A stretch of DNA of 37,038 nt from UBA1738 sp964388835 (GTDB lineage Bacteria; Bacillota; Clostridia; UBA1381): positions 1 to 37,038 of the forward strand of contig CAYMBZ010000011.1 in NCBI GenBank assembly GCA_964388835.1. Direction: 5' to 3'. The position numbers and the translations under genes are program-made. The notes beneath the pieces are model-generated. The model was given only the letters and a program-made list of their open reading frames with translations. It had not been told where the DNA came from and did no database searches. Of the stretch, positions 15,001-23,879 are shown one piece after another (within the stretch, counting starts at the first letter, position 1; each line of letters opens with the position of its first letter).

Positions 15001-15684
15001 ATGAAGAAAATCTATGAAGGAAAAACCAAAGACGTTTATTCTCTCGACAACGGAAACGTTATGCTTAAATTCAAGGATGACTGCACCGGCAAAGACGGCG
15101 TATTCGACCCGGGTGAAAATTCTGTCGGACTTACAATCGAAGGTATAGGCAAAGCCAATCTTGAAACATCAATTCATTATTTTGAGCTTTTAAAGGATGC
15201 CGGTATCAAAACTCACTATGTATCAGCAAATCTTGATGATGCAACTATGGAAGTTCTTCCGGCAACCGTATTCGGACACGGGCTTGAAGTTATCTGCCGT
15301 TTGGTTGCTACAGGCAGTTTTATCCGCAGATACGGCGAATATATGGAGGACGGTACCGTTCTTGACGGCGGATATGTTGAATGTACCTTTAAGAACGACG
15401 AAAAGGGCGACCCGCTTGTAACCGGTGAGGGGCTTAATGCACTGGGAATTATGACTCCGGAAATGTTCGAAAGCATGAAAGAGCAAACCTTGAAAATTAC
15501 AAAAATAGTTGCAGACGATCTTAAATCGATCGGTCTTGACCTTTGGGATATCAAATTCGAATTCGGTTATAACAATAATGAAGTAATTCTTATCGACGAA
15601 ATTGCTTCGGGTAATATGCGCGTTTACAAAGACGGCAAGATTGTTGACCCGGTTGAGCTTACAAAACTTATATTGAACAGATAA
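15001..15684 (+). CDS. purC: Phosphoribosylaminoimidazole-succinocarboxamide synthase (SAICAR synthase)
   Basis: PurC joins CAIR and aspartate using ATP in de novo purine synthesis. The 227-residue protein shows the N-terminal KKIYEGKTKDVYS, the 'FKDDCTGKDG' loop, the signature 'LEVICRLVATGSFIRRYG' (SAICAR synthetase motif 1) and the C-terminal 'LIDEIASGNMRVY', a variant of the usual DEISPD-type motif 2. Length is normal. ATG 15001 is preceded by AAAGGAG with good spacing; an earlier in-frame ATG at 14992 lies inside the RBS. It stands alone, with no other pur genes nearby, and ends at a strong hairpin. No purine riboswitch is visible upstream. Confidence 0.94.
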   Translation: MKKIYEGKTKDVYSLDNGNVMLKFKDDCTGKDGVFDPGENSVGLTIEGIGKANLETSIHYFELLKDAGIKTHYVSANLDDATMEVLPATVFGHGLEVICRLVATGSFIRRYGEYMEDGTVLDGGYVECTFKNDEKGDPLVTGEGLNALGIMTPEMFESMKEQTLKITKIVADDLKSIGLDLWDIKFEFGYNNNEVILIDEIASGNMRVYKDGKIVDPVELTKLILNR

Positions 15685-15694
15685 TTTCTACTGC

Positions 15695-15731
15695 AAAAAA
15701 ACTGTGAGGCTAAAAGCTTCACAGTTTTTTT
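15695..15731. terminator. Bidirectional terminator between purC and the sugar ABC operon
   Basis: AAAAAAACTGTGA (15695-15707) pairs perfectly with TCACAGTTTTTTT (15719-15731), with an inner GCT/AGC helix. T-runs on both strands suit the convergent purC (ending 15684) and permease (ending 15777) genes. Confidence 0.9.
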
Positions 15732-15776
15732 GCATATTGCGGCGGGGCAGGATTTTTCCTCCCCCGCTTTAATTTA

Positions 15777-16658
15777 TCAGCCCTTTACGCCTCCGGCATT
15801 TACTCCGCCGATAATTTGCTTTTGGAAAGTCGCAAACACCAATATCTGCGGAATTACCGAGAAGAACAAAGCTATCATCTGATAATCCATCGTATATGAC
15901 GACGATTTCATTTTATACAGCTGTACGCCTATCGTTGTCATTTCCTTATCACTTATAAGCAGGTACGGCCAGAAAAACTGTCCAAGCTGTGAGTTGAAAG
16001 TAAACATGGCAACAACAAGAATTGTCGGCACACTGAGCGGTATAATTATTTTAAAGAATATTTTTATATTACTGCACCCGTCAATCCAAGCCGCCTCAAC
16101 CAGCGAACGTGAAATGGAATCAAAAGAATTTTTAAACAGAATTATGTTAAACGCGTTTGCACCCGCCATAATCCATATCGGCCAAAAAGATTCAAGCAGG
16201 TTAATACCCACAATCGGCATACTTTTAAATTCCATGTAAAGAGGAACGGTTCTCATTGTTCCCGGAAGCAACATAAGCCAAAATATAATCGCCAGCATAA
16301 CTCGTGTGCCCTTCGGTTTTAAGGAAGAAAGCACATATCCCGCAAGACCCGAGATGACCACATCCGCTATCACGGCTCCAATTGCCATTACAAATGTATT
16401 TCCGTAATACTTATAGAATTTCATCTCATTCCAAACTCTTGCCAGCTTGGAAAAATCCATATGCTTCGGGAAAAAGCTTGCCGGAACGGCATACATTTCC
16501 TTTACATCTTTAAACCCTGACAGCATAACGTATATTACGGGTACAATCGCTATTAAGCACCAAAGTACCATACCGATAAACATACAGGAGTACAGGATTT
16601 TGTTTTTTGTTTTTTTCATGTCGGCATCGGTCAAAATGCCCTTGTTCATACTTTTCAT
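15777..16658 (-). CDS. Carbohydrate ABC transporter permease (MsmG/MalG-type)
   Basis: This 293-residue inner-membrane protein belongs to the CUT1 sugar-importer permeases. It has about six hydrophobic segments and the ATPase-docking EAA loop 'EAAWIDGCSNIKIFFKIIIP' in the usual C-terminal third. The protein ends 'FFSVIPQILVFATFQKQIIG' and GVNAGGVKG, the standard family ending. ATG 16658 has AGGAGG six bases upstream. It is the last gene of the long minus-strand operon, ten bases after its partner permease. No ATPase gene follows. Substrate is probably an oligosaccharide but is not identifiable from the sequence. Confidence 0.93.
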   Translation of the reverse strand: MKSMNKGILTDADMKKTKNKILYSCMFIGMVLWCLIAIVPVIYVMLSGFKDVKEMYAVPASFFPKHMDFSKLARVWNEMKFYKYYGNTFVMAIGAVIADVVISGLAGYVLSSLKPKGTRVMLAIIFWLMLLPGTMRTVPLYMEFKSMPIVGINLLESFWPIWIMAGANAFNIILFKNSFDSISRSLVEAAWIDGCSNIKIFFKIIIPLSVPTILVVAMFTFNSQLGQFFWPYLLISDKEMTTIGVQLYKMKSSSYTMDYQMIALFFSVIPQILVFATFQKQIIGGVNAGGVKG

Positions 16659-16668
16659 CCCAAACCTC

Positions 16669-17586
16669 CTAATATTGACTTTCCACTTTTTTATTAAGTC
16701 TGAAGTAGAAGCACGTAAATACTATCATGATTACAAACATAATCATGCCTACCGCCATGGCTTTCTGCGGTTCAATGCTTACAAATCCGTATTTGTATGC
16801 CAAAAGTCCCAGTGTATTTGATGCGCCGTTCGGCCCTCCGTCGGTCATCTGCATCGGCTGGTCGACAATTGAGAACACACCTATTATCTGTCTTACCAAA
16901 AACAGAAGCACTATTCCCGAAATATGCGGAAATGTAACAGTGAAAAATCTTCTTATAAATCCCGCACCGTCAATTAATGCCGCCTCATACAGCTCCCGGT
17001 TTACGCCTTGAAGCGATGCAAAATAGTAAATTGCGGTTGATCCGCATCCACTCCATGTCATACTGATTACGATATACAGTATCGTAAATTTTGAATCCTG
17101 AAGCCATGAATACGGCGCCAATCCAAACCATGAGCCCAGCATATTCAACAGACCGCCTTGATCGGGATAATACATCAAATACCACAAAAGTGATGCCGCA
17201 ACCGCCGGCAAAACTGCCGGAAAATATACGCAAAATCGAAATCCGCTTCTGAAATGAACCAGCTCATTCAGCACTACCGCAATAACTATAGGCAGACAAA
17301 ATCCGATAAGCAAGGACCAAATAACGTATTGGCACGTATTCCACAACGTTTTTAAAAACATCGTGTCGCTCAAAACCGTTCTGTAGTTATCCCAGCCCGC
17401 AAAGGATTCAACCTTATAACCCCTCATATTGAAAAAGCTCCAGTAGGTGCCCATTATCTGTGGGCGGATAATTACCAGATAAATGCACAAAATTGCCGGC
17501 AATATCAATATCCATGCGCTGAAATCCTTTTTTGTAGGAAGCCATGTGCATTTTTTGAGCCTTTTCTCCTTGTTTTTGCTATTCAT
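16669..17586 (-). CDS. Carbohydrate ABC transporter permease (MsmF/LplB-type)
   Basis: This 305-residue protein is the other CUT1 permease. Its N-terminus is basic and cytoplasmic, followed by 'AWILILPAILCIYLVIIRP' as the first membrane helix. The EAA loop reads 'EAALIDGAGFIRRFFTVTFP', and the C-terminal 'DGGPNGASNTLGLLAYKYGF' segment is standard for the family. ATG 17586 is preceded by AAAGGAG. It lies 12 bases after the binding-protein gene and 10 before the second permease, so the three are cotranscribed. It should pair with the 15777-16658 product to form the channel. Confidence 0.93.
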   Translation of the reverse strand: MNSKNKEKRLKKCTWLPTKKDFSAWILILPAILCIYLVIIRPQIMGTYWSFFNMRGYKVESFAGWDNYRTVLSDTMFLKTLWNTCQYVIWSLLIGFCLPIVIAVVLNELVHFRSGFRFCVYFPAVLPAVAASLLWYLMYYPDQGGLLNMLGSWFGLAPYSWLQDSKFTILYIVISMTWSGCGSTAIYYFASLQGVNRELYEAALIDGAGFIRRFFTVTFPHISGIVLLFLVRQIIGVFSIVDQPMQMTDGGPNGASNTLGLLAYKYGFVSIEPQKAMAVGMIMFVIMIVFTCFYFRLNKKVESQY

Positions 17587-17598
17587 ATTCGGTCTCCT

Positions 17599-19002
17599 TT
17601 ATTTTGCGTTATTAAGATAATTGCTCTGGAAATCCGAAGTCGCTTTTTTAAGCACGTCACTGCAAGAAGCATCTTTATTTGTTAATACCTCCTGGATACA
17701 GCTGTCAAGTACCGAATACAAATCCTGCGCCTTCATAGGCTCCTCAGCTTGATATTCTATGCCACTCTTATCATTATAGGAGGCAATCTGATTTTCCTTA
17801 ATGTTTCTGAGCTCGGAAATTACCTCGTTTTTATAGTGCTGTGTAGCTTCCTCATCCTTCCAGAATGACAAGTCCTTAATTCCCACAACACCGGTGTTTT
17901 CCTTGATTTTCGTCTCGTATGTGGAACGAATATTTGCCTTTACATCATCACTGAGCTCAATTTTAGGTGTATTTCCCGAAAAGTCCATCCACTTGATTGC
18001 CGCATCTATTTGTTCGGGTGTTGCATTAGGCGATACGCACAGATATCCGCCGCCCATAAGAGTAATTCTCTTAGCATTTCCTGCCGGCATCTTTGCATAT
18101 CCGATATTGTTCGTGTCCATACCGTACTGAGAAACAAGTAAATCAACCTGTCCCGGGTGCGCAAATGCCATCGCGGCTTGGTCGGTTCCGATAAGTTTCA
18201 TAGCATCATCGTTGTTTACAAGCGTTGTTGCCGGCATAGAGCCGTCCTCCCACTGCATGTCGCGCAGAAGCTTAAGTGCACTCTCCACCTCAGCGGAATC
18301 AAATGTTGTTTTCCAGCCGTCCTCGGTCTGTTCCATAAATTTTCCGCCGTAGCTCCACGCAAGGCTCATAAAGTTCCAGCCGCCGCCGTTTCCGGTTGTC
18401 GGGAACAAAAATCCTGCCTTACCTGTCTTATCGTGGATGATTTTTGCATATTCTCTCAGCTCATCAAAGGTTTCCGGAATTTTTCCCATACCGTTTGAAT
18501 CGACAAGTCCCGCTTCTCTGAACAGGTTCAAGTTCATTACAAGTCCCATCGTGTAGATGCTTACCGGTACCATATACACTCTGCCATCGCGTGAAACAAG
18601 GCTTTTTACATCCTCATTCATCAAATCCAAAAATCCGTACTGTTCCATTGCATCGGTTATATCAGCCGCATATCCCAAATCCATAATTTTCTTTGCTTCC
18701 GTTGCGTGGGTATTGTATATAATCGGCAGTGTTCCGCCCTCAGCCTTCGCCGCAAAGGTCTGGGTATCATATGCCCAGTAGTCCGGCTCTACATGAATGT
18801 CGGGATACTTTTCTTCAAAGTCAGCCTTTCTTTTTATGTAAGTTTCGTAATTAGCCGGATTTACCTCCGGGTCGGGCCAGTTTCCTACGGTCAAAAGAAT
18901 TTTACCGTCATCCGTCACCGCACTGTTCTTCTTTTCTCCGCATCCGGACAGCGTACCTATTGCCATCGCCCCCGCCAGCATAATTGAGATAACTTTTTTC
19001 AT
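17599..19002 (-). CDS. Extracellular sugar-binding lipoprotein of the ABC transporter
   Basis: This 467-residue solute-binding protein (family 1) begins MKKVISIMLAGAMAIGTLSG followed by the lipobox cysteine, so it should be lipid-anchored outside the membrane. Family features are 'KADFEEKYPDIHVEP', 'GRVYMVPVSIYTMGLVMNLNLFREAGL', 'PETFDELREYAKII' and 'WKTTFDSAEVESALKLLRDM'. I choose the second of two close ATGs (19002 rather than 19011) because AAAGGA is nine bases before it but directly abuts the first. It precedes the two permease genes and delivers their substrate. The gap upstream holds a perfect dyad (19040-19080). Confidence 0.93.
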   Translation of the reverse strand: MKKVISIMLAGAMAIGTLSGCGEKKNSAVTDDGKILLTVGNWPDPEVNPANYETYIKRKADFEEKYPDIHVEPDYWAYDTQTFAAKAEGGTLPIIYNTHATEAKKIMDLGYAADITDAMEQYGFLDLMNEDVKSLVSRDGRVYMVPVSIYTMGLVMNLNLFREAGLVDSNGMGKIPETFDELREYAKIIHDKTGKAGFLFPTTGNGGGWNFMSLAWSYGGKFMEQTEDGWKTTFDSAEVESALKLLRDMQWEDGSMPATTLVNNDDAMKLIGTDQAAMAFAHPGQVDLLVSQYGMDTNNIGYAKMPAGNAKRITLMGGGYLCVSPNATPEQIDAAIKWMDFSGNTPKIELSDDVKANIRSTYETKIKENTGVVGIKDLSFWKDEEATQHYKNEVISELRNIKENQIASYNDKSGIEYQAEEPMKAQDLYSVLDSCIQEVLTNKDASCSDVLKKATSDFQSNYLNNAK

Positions 19003-19039
19003 TTCTTTCATTCCTTTCCGAATTTATGCCTTTCTGTCG

Positions 19040-19080
19040 GTGTTTTCACTCATCAGACCTTTGCCGATAAGTGAAAACAC
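19040..19080 (-). promoter_or_regulatory. Perfect 11-bp dyad between surface-protein and transporter genes
   Basis: GTGTTTTCACT (19040-19050) and AGTGAAAACAC (19070-19080) are perfectly complementary with a 19-base loop. No T-run follows on the minus strand and no clear promoter is seen, so it is more likely an mRNA stability or processing element, or an operator, than a terminator. Confidence 0.5.
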
Positions 19081-19093
19081 TTCCTTTCGGCAA

Positions 19094-22000
19094 CTAATTT
19101 CTGTAAATTACGATATCATATATCCATTCTCTGTCCATGCGCACAAAAGCATCGCATCCCGGCTCGATATCATCGAAAGTTGCCATTTTTGCTTCTTTGG
19201 TGTTTCTGTCGTAAACATAAATTTTTGACTGAATACGTGAACATTCACACCATATAGACTCATCCGTAACAGCCTCCGTAGCATCAAGATTCAAAACAAA
19301 TCTTTTCGCCGCCGGATATACCTTGCAAACTCTTCCCACAACCTTTCGCGTTGTTGAGAAAAATCCCCCCTCATCTCTGTAATCAAAGCCGTTTTCGTCC
19401 ACAAGCTTCTTTTGGTTTATAATTTCCTGATTTGTATTAAGGGTAATCTGAATAACATCTCCCTTTTCTATTCCGGAGCCGTCCACATTTTCCGCAAAAC
19501 AGTATTCTACTGCTTTTCCGTCATAAAATCCGGTAAGCTTAACCACCGGCTCATCATCGCTGTTTAGCTCAACCTTTGCCTTATCTACCAACATAACCGA
19601 TGAGCCCACATACGGTTCCGTTCCGAAATCATCAATTCCCTTTACAACACAAACCTCGGGGCAATTCTCGCTGATATTGTAAATTGTAGCATCATATCCT
19701 TGACCGTCTCTTAAGAATTCGCAATTCGTAACCCGATAAAGTCCCGTATCATCAAGATTTTGCGGAATCATGAAAACAATCGAATCGGTCAGGAAATACT
19801 TAGAGTTAAATGAGCGGTTCGCCCTTAAGTATTTACCTGCGGTAATGGTCACAAAATCAATATCCTCACCAGAAGCGTTTGCCAGACCCGTTTTAATTCT
19901 GCTTACAAATCCCTTTGAATTCCGGGTAAGCAATACCAGCTGTGGAGTTAATACCCCTTCATTGTATAAAACCTCACGCTTTTTGGTTGTGTTGTTGAAG
20001 CGTACTTTATCCGCAAGTTCCATTGTCTGCCATTCTCCCTTTGCCGTAAACACCTTTATTCTGACTTCATCGTCATCATTAAGCTTTACATCCTTTAAAT
20101 ATGCGTATGATGCTGTTTGTGTCGTGCTGTGCTCGGCATATGCAACTCTGCCAGCAAAATCCAATCTGAAAAGATATGCGGAGCCTACCGCAAAATCGCT
20201 TGCGGAAAGATTGGAAGCAATTATATATTCCGTTCCGTCGATAATCAGTATATCATCATCGATACTGTCCACCATTCCGGACAGCTTATCGGAAGAAACC
20301 ATCGCCTTTATGTATTCCTTGTCCATTGAAATCTCGGCTTTTATCACATCACCCGATTTTATTCCGGAAAACTCTATTTTCTCATTTCCCCTGAATATCT
20401 CAACAGTTTTTTTGTCATCATCAAGCACCAAACTTTTTCCGCCCGAAATCGTATTGAACACGGTTTTTGTCTGCTCGGAGGTGTACTGCGTAACTACCGT
20501 TACATAGTCGGATACAATAATCGTATCAACCTTTTTGTCGTCGTCGTTATCGATAAGAATCATTCTTCCGTCCGACGGGACAAGGCGCGACAACGGTATA
20601 TCCGGATATGCTTTTCCGTTATATATAAAATTGCATATCGGTGAAACCTCGATATTTTTCACCTTACTTTCCTGATAATAGTAAATCTTGTTTTTGCTTG
20701 TTCTCGGGTCGATATTCCTGTCCGAAATTGTGTACACACGATTTTCTTCGTTAGGTCTTATATACACCAGCTCATACCCGTCATCCGCATCCATGTAATA
20801 ATACGAAACCTTTTGGCCGAAGTATTCCTTTGCCGAGGTTATTCCGGCTTTATATTGTATATAGTTTATGGCAACACTGTTTTCGGGAAGATTGCTTGAA
20901 CCGGTGCATGAAGTAATTCCGTTATCGGTAACAACCCCCTCCTCCGAAGATATCCCGCGCTTTTTGAGGATTGTTTCACCTCTGCCGTATTTATATTCGC
21001 CGTTTATGTTCGCCTGCTCGATTATCGGAATATCCAGCGCATTCACAAGAAGTCTCGCCATGGTTCCTCTTGAAGTATCTCTCGCGCCGATATGCTTTAA
21101 AAGTCCGATGTCCGCCGCCGCAGCGTTATATCCTGTCGGATATTCCATTTGACCCATATCATATCCCAGTGCGCACACCAGCATTTTTGTCGCTTCTTCA
21201 AAGGTAATTGCATCTTCGGGATTAAACTTTCCGTTTCCCGTTCCGCTTATCATCCCCAGATTCTCCGCAACAGCCACATAGCCCGCAAGCTCTCCCGAAA
21301 CATCGGTAAATCCGCAATCATCCTTTGCAGCCCTTGCAGGCTCATCATACCCCATCATTGAAACGACACATTTTACAAATTCCTGTCTGGTCATTATGAA
21401 GTCGCCTTTAAACAGCTTATCGGTATAATTATCCATAATTCCCAGAAGCCGCAGGAGCGTTGAATCCTCTTCATAATTTGTGTTGACAGTATCCGGTGCA
21501 GGGTCATCGGGATTTGAAGTGTCACTTTTTATAACTATCGGTTCAACCCTTACGCTGTCTACGTAAAGCTCGTTTTCTTTCATCCAGTTTCCGACCATGA
21601 CACCGCCGGTTACCGGCATTTCTTCAACATCGTTGTCGGTAACCTCCAGCTGTTTTTCACCATCAAAGTAAACCTTTAATGTCATCGACTTATCGTCGTT
21701 TCTTATGGCATCCACGCTTACCTCGTGCCATTTTGCCGAATCTGCCGTTACCCTTCCCGAATATCCTTTTGTTAACGTCTTTGTGGGAAGTGACGGGTTC
21801 AATCTCGTAACAGAAAAACCCTGATTGGTGTAATAAATAAGGTACACCTGAGAATTCCCCTGAGATTTCATTCTGAAAAGCATCGTCGGATTTCCAGAAG
21901 CCAGCCAATCTTTTGTTTTAAGTCTGAATGTCGCTCTGTAGGAATCCTCCCAACCGAATTCACTCGCTTTCGGGTTATATCTTACCGTTTCCTTTTCACC

Positions 22001-22183
22001 CAAAACCACCGCATTCACACCCTTAACATTTTCAATTGTAGGGTTTCCTTCCTTTGTCCATGTTCCGAAGCCGGAATCAAATTCATCATTTAAAAGCGGT
22101 GCCCCGAATTCCACAGCCTCCGCGCATATTCCGGAAAACAGTATGGCAAATGCCGACAGGATAGCAATAATTCTCTTTTTCAT
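19094..22183 (-). CDS. Secreted protein with N-terminal sandwich module and central SLH-like repeats
   Basis: This 1029-residue protein has a signal peptide (KKRIIAILSAFAILFSGICA). Residues about 25-225 form a concanavalin/LamG-like module opening 'LLNDEFDSGFGTW' and containing 'YLIYYTNQGFSV' and 'VYFDGEKQLEV'. About 245-395 contain SLH-like repeats ('MTRQEFVKCVVSMMGY', 'CGFTDVSGELAGYVAVAENL', 'GNGKFNPEDAITFEEATKML'). The remaining 630 residues are beta-rich, with motifs such as 'DDDILIIDGTEY' and 'VKLTGFYDGKAVEYCF', and match no family I recognise. ATG 22183 overlaps the preceding stop (ATGA), with AGGAGATG upstream, so translation is coupled to the SLH protein before it. Probably a cell-wall or S-layer-associated glycan-binding protein. 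Confidence 0.85.
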   Translation of the reverse strand: MKKRIIAILSAFAILFSGICAEAVEFGAPLLNDEFDSGFGTWTKEGNPTIENVKGVNAVVLGEKETVRYNPKASEFGWEDSYRATFRLKTKDWLASGNPTMLFRMKSQGNSQVYLIYYTNQGFSVTRLNPSLPTKTLTKGYSGRVTADSAKWHEVSVDAIRNDDKSMTLKVYFDGEKQLEVTDNDVEEMPVTGGVMVGNWMKENELYVDSVRVEPIVIKSDTSNPDDPAPDTVNTNYEEDSTLLRLLGIMDNYTDKLFKGDFIMTRQEFVKCVVSMMGYDEPARAAKDDCGFTDVSGELAGYVAVAENLGMISGTGNGKFNPEDAITFEEATKMLVCALGYDMGQMEYPTGYNAAAADIGLLKHIGARDTSRGTMARLLVNALDIPIIEQANINGEYKYGRGETILKKRGISSEEGVVTDNGITSCTGSSNLPENSVAINYIQYKAGITSAKEYFGQKVSYYYMDADDGYELVYIRPNEENRVYTISDRNIDPRTSKNKIYYYQESKVKNIEVSPICNFIYNGKAYPDIPLSRLVPSDGRMILIDNDDDKKVDTIIVSDYVTVVTQYTSEQTKTVFNTISGGKSLVLDDDKKTVEIFRGNEKIEFSGIKSGDVIKAEISMDKEYIKAMVSSDKLSGMVDSIDDDILIIDGTEYIIASNLSASDFAVGSAYLFRLDFAGRVAYAEHSTTQTASYAYLKDVKLNDDDEVRIKVFTAKGEWQTMELADKVRFNNTTKKREVLYNEGVLTPQLVLLTRNSKGFVSRIKTGLANASGEDIDFVTITAGKYLRANRSFNSKYFLTDSIVFMIPQNLDDTGLYRVTNCEFLRDGQGYDATIYNISENCPEVCVVKGIDDFGTEPYVGSSVMLVDKAKVELNSDDEPVVKLTGFYDGKAVEYCFAENVDGSGIEKGDVIQITLNTNQEIINQKKLVDENGFDYRDEGGFFSTTRKVVGRVCKVYPAAKRFVLNLDATEAVTDESIWCECSRIQSKIYVYDRNTKEAKMATFDDIEPGCDAFVRMDREWIYDIVIYRN

Positions 22184-23862
22184 ATTACATCTCCTCTCAC
22201 TCTGCAAAGCTCATATATCATTTTCGCGGTCTGCGCTCTTGTTACTGTAGCTTTCGGTGCAAATACACCCTCCGCCACTCCGCTGATAATTCCTTTTTTG
22301 TAAAGATACCTTACACTCTCTTTTGCATAATCCGAAATGTCGTCATAATCGAAAATCTCCGCATCGTCTCTTTTATCCTCTGCGGTTATGCTGAGTGTAT
22401 CCATGCACCTTTTAATTATTACCGCCGCATCTTCACGTGTCATTGAATTTCCCGTTCCGAAATGTTTTTCCGAAACTCCGCTCACAAGTCCGTTTGCATA
22501 AGCGATTTTTATGTACTTGCAGTACCACGCTCCGTTTTCAACATCCTCAAAAGCAATTTCCGCCTCATTGCTCATTCCGGCAAATTCAACCATCATTTTT
22601 GTGAACTGTTCTCTTGTAACGTATTCATTTGGGCTGAAAGTATTTTCGCCCGTGCCGTGTACAATACCTTTTTTGTGCAGATATTCTACCGCATCCTTTG
22701 CCCAGCCCGCGTTTTCCATATCGGAAAATGCTTCGGATGAAGCAGTAAATGATGACGGCAAACCGCTCACAATCCCGCCAAAGCCACTGCCGGAACCGCC
22801 GGAGCCTGAGCCCGGACCGGTGCCTCCGCCACCACCGCCCGGGGCAGATGCCGTATAAGAAGCAAGCGCCTCGGTAAACTTAGCAACAAATTCCTCTATG
22901 CTGTTTGCACCGCCCGCCGGAAGAGCAAGAATTGTTTTTTCGTTTACATAAAGCTGCATTGTCGCACTGTTTTCATAAGCGGAAAATCTTGCATGCGTTT
23001 TTACTCCGATGTAATCGGCATATCCCTTAACAAGCTCGGTGAGCGAAACTTTGTTTGCATTTTTGAGCTTATATGCAACCACTCCGTCCTTTACCGCCTT
23101 TTGAGCCGCGAAGGAATCTCTGTACTTTTTGTGCGCCAGTAAATAATCCATAGCAAAATCGAACATTCCGCTGTCCTTTGTTATATCCTCTCCGTCAACA
23201 ATAAAACTGATATATCCGCCGCTTACAAGCTCATTTTTAAGTGCCGCAACGTCGCTCGAATTGTTTATAAGAGCCGTTGCAAAGGCATCGTTGTATTTTG
23301 CTTCAAGCCCCGCAATATCACTGTACGGCTTTGAAGCAAAAAGAACATCCGCAATATCCTTTTGAAGCTTCGGATTTGCCGTGTATCCGTCAATGTTTAT
23401 TCCCATTGAAGAAAATGCATTTTTGTTGCTCGCATCCAAAAATAATGCCTTGATTTCATCGCCGAAGGTTTTTCCGTTTAAAATTCCCAAAAGCTCATTT
23501 TGCTTTTTAAGGGAAACATATTCAAGCGGCTTGCTTACCCTATCAAAGCCATCTGCGGCAACATATACCGTATAAGTACCCGTTGCATCATAATCGGCAT
23601 CGAATTTATCCGGCATATTGAAAACAGCGGTAAAATCTCCCGTACTGTCGCACATCACCTCATTGGTAAAAACAACATCCAAATAATCCTCCGCGCGGAT
23701 ACTTTTTGCAACAAATACCGAAGCCTTTGCGTTAGCCGCCGCGGCTCCGCTTATGCTGATTTCCGTTCCCTTTCCTTTTATATTGACATCGATTTCTTCA
23801 GCAGCTTGAGCCGTAAGGCTCAAGCTGAGAAGTGTCAATATAAGTAATAAACATTTTTTCAT
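22180..23862 (-). CDS. Secreted protein with three C-terminal SLH domains
   Basis: The 560-residue protein has a signal peptide (KKCLLLILTLLSLSLTAQA), a beta-sandwich-like region (about 22-118), a helical region (about 120-340), a Gly/Ser linker (about 341-365) and three SLH domains: about 378-428, 436-490 and 500-553. Diagnostic phrases are 'WAKDAVEYLHKKGIVHGTGE', 'YVTREQFTKMMV', 'WYCKYIKIAYANGLVSGVSE' and 'YAKESVRYLYKKGIISGVAE'. SLH triplets bind pyruvylated wall polymers, so it should sit on the cell surface, perhaps as an anchor or organiser for neighbouring enzymes. Start 23862 has AGGGGG upstream. It lies 17 bases after the 1612-aa gene and overlaps the next gene by four bases. Function of the N-terminal part is unknown. 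Confidence 0.88.
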   Translation of the reverse strand: MKKCLLLILTLLSLSLTAQAAEEIDVNIKGKGTEISISGAAAANAKASVFVAKSIRAEDYLDVVFTNEVMCDSTGDFTAVFNMPDKFDADYDATGTYTVYVAADGFDRVSKPLEYVSLKKQNELLGILNGKTFGDEIKALFLDASNKNAFSSMGINIDGYTANPKLQKDIADVLFASKPYSDIAGLEAKYNDAFATALINNSSDVAALKNELVSGGYISFIVDGEDITKDSGMFDFAMDYLLAHKKYRDSFAAQKAVKDGVVAYKLKNANKVSLTELVKGYADYIGVKTHARFSAYENSATMQLYVNEKTILALPAGGANSIEEFVAKFTEALASYTASAPGGGGGGTGPGSGSGGSGSGFGGIVSGLPSSFTASSEAFSDMENAGWAKDAVEYLHKKGIVHGTGENTFSPNEYVTREQFTKMMVEFAGMSNEAEIAFEDVENGAWYCKYIKIAYANGLVSGVSEKHFGTGNSMTREDAAVIIKRCMDTLSITAEDKRDDAEIFDYDDISDYAKESVRYLYKKGIISGVAEGVFAPKATVTRAQTAKMIYELCRVRGDVI

Positions 23863-23879
23863 ATAGTCTGTCCCCCTGT

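Noticed and set aside
19770..20507. 245-codon plus-strand open frame
   Set aside because: It is antisense within the 1029-aa surface protein and looks like codon-bias shadow; no RBS or family match.
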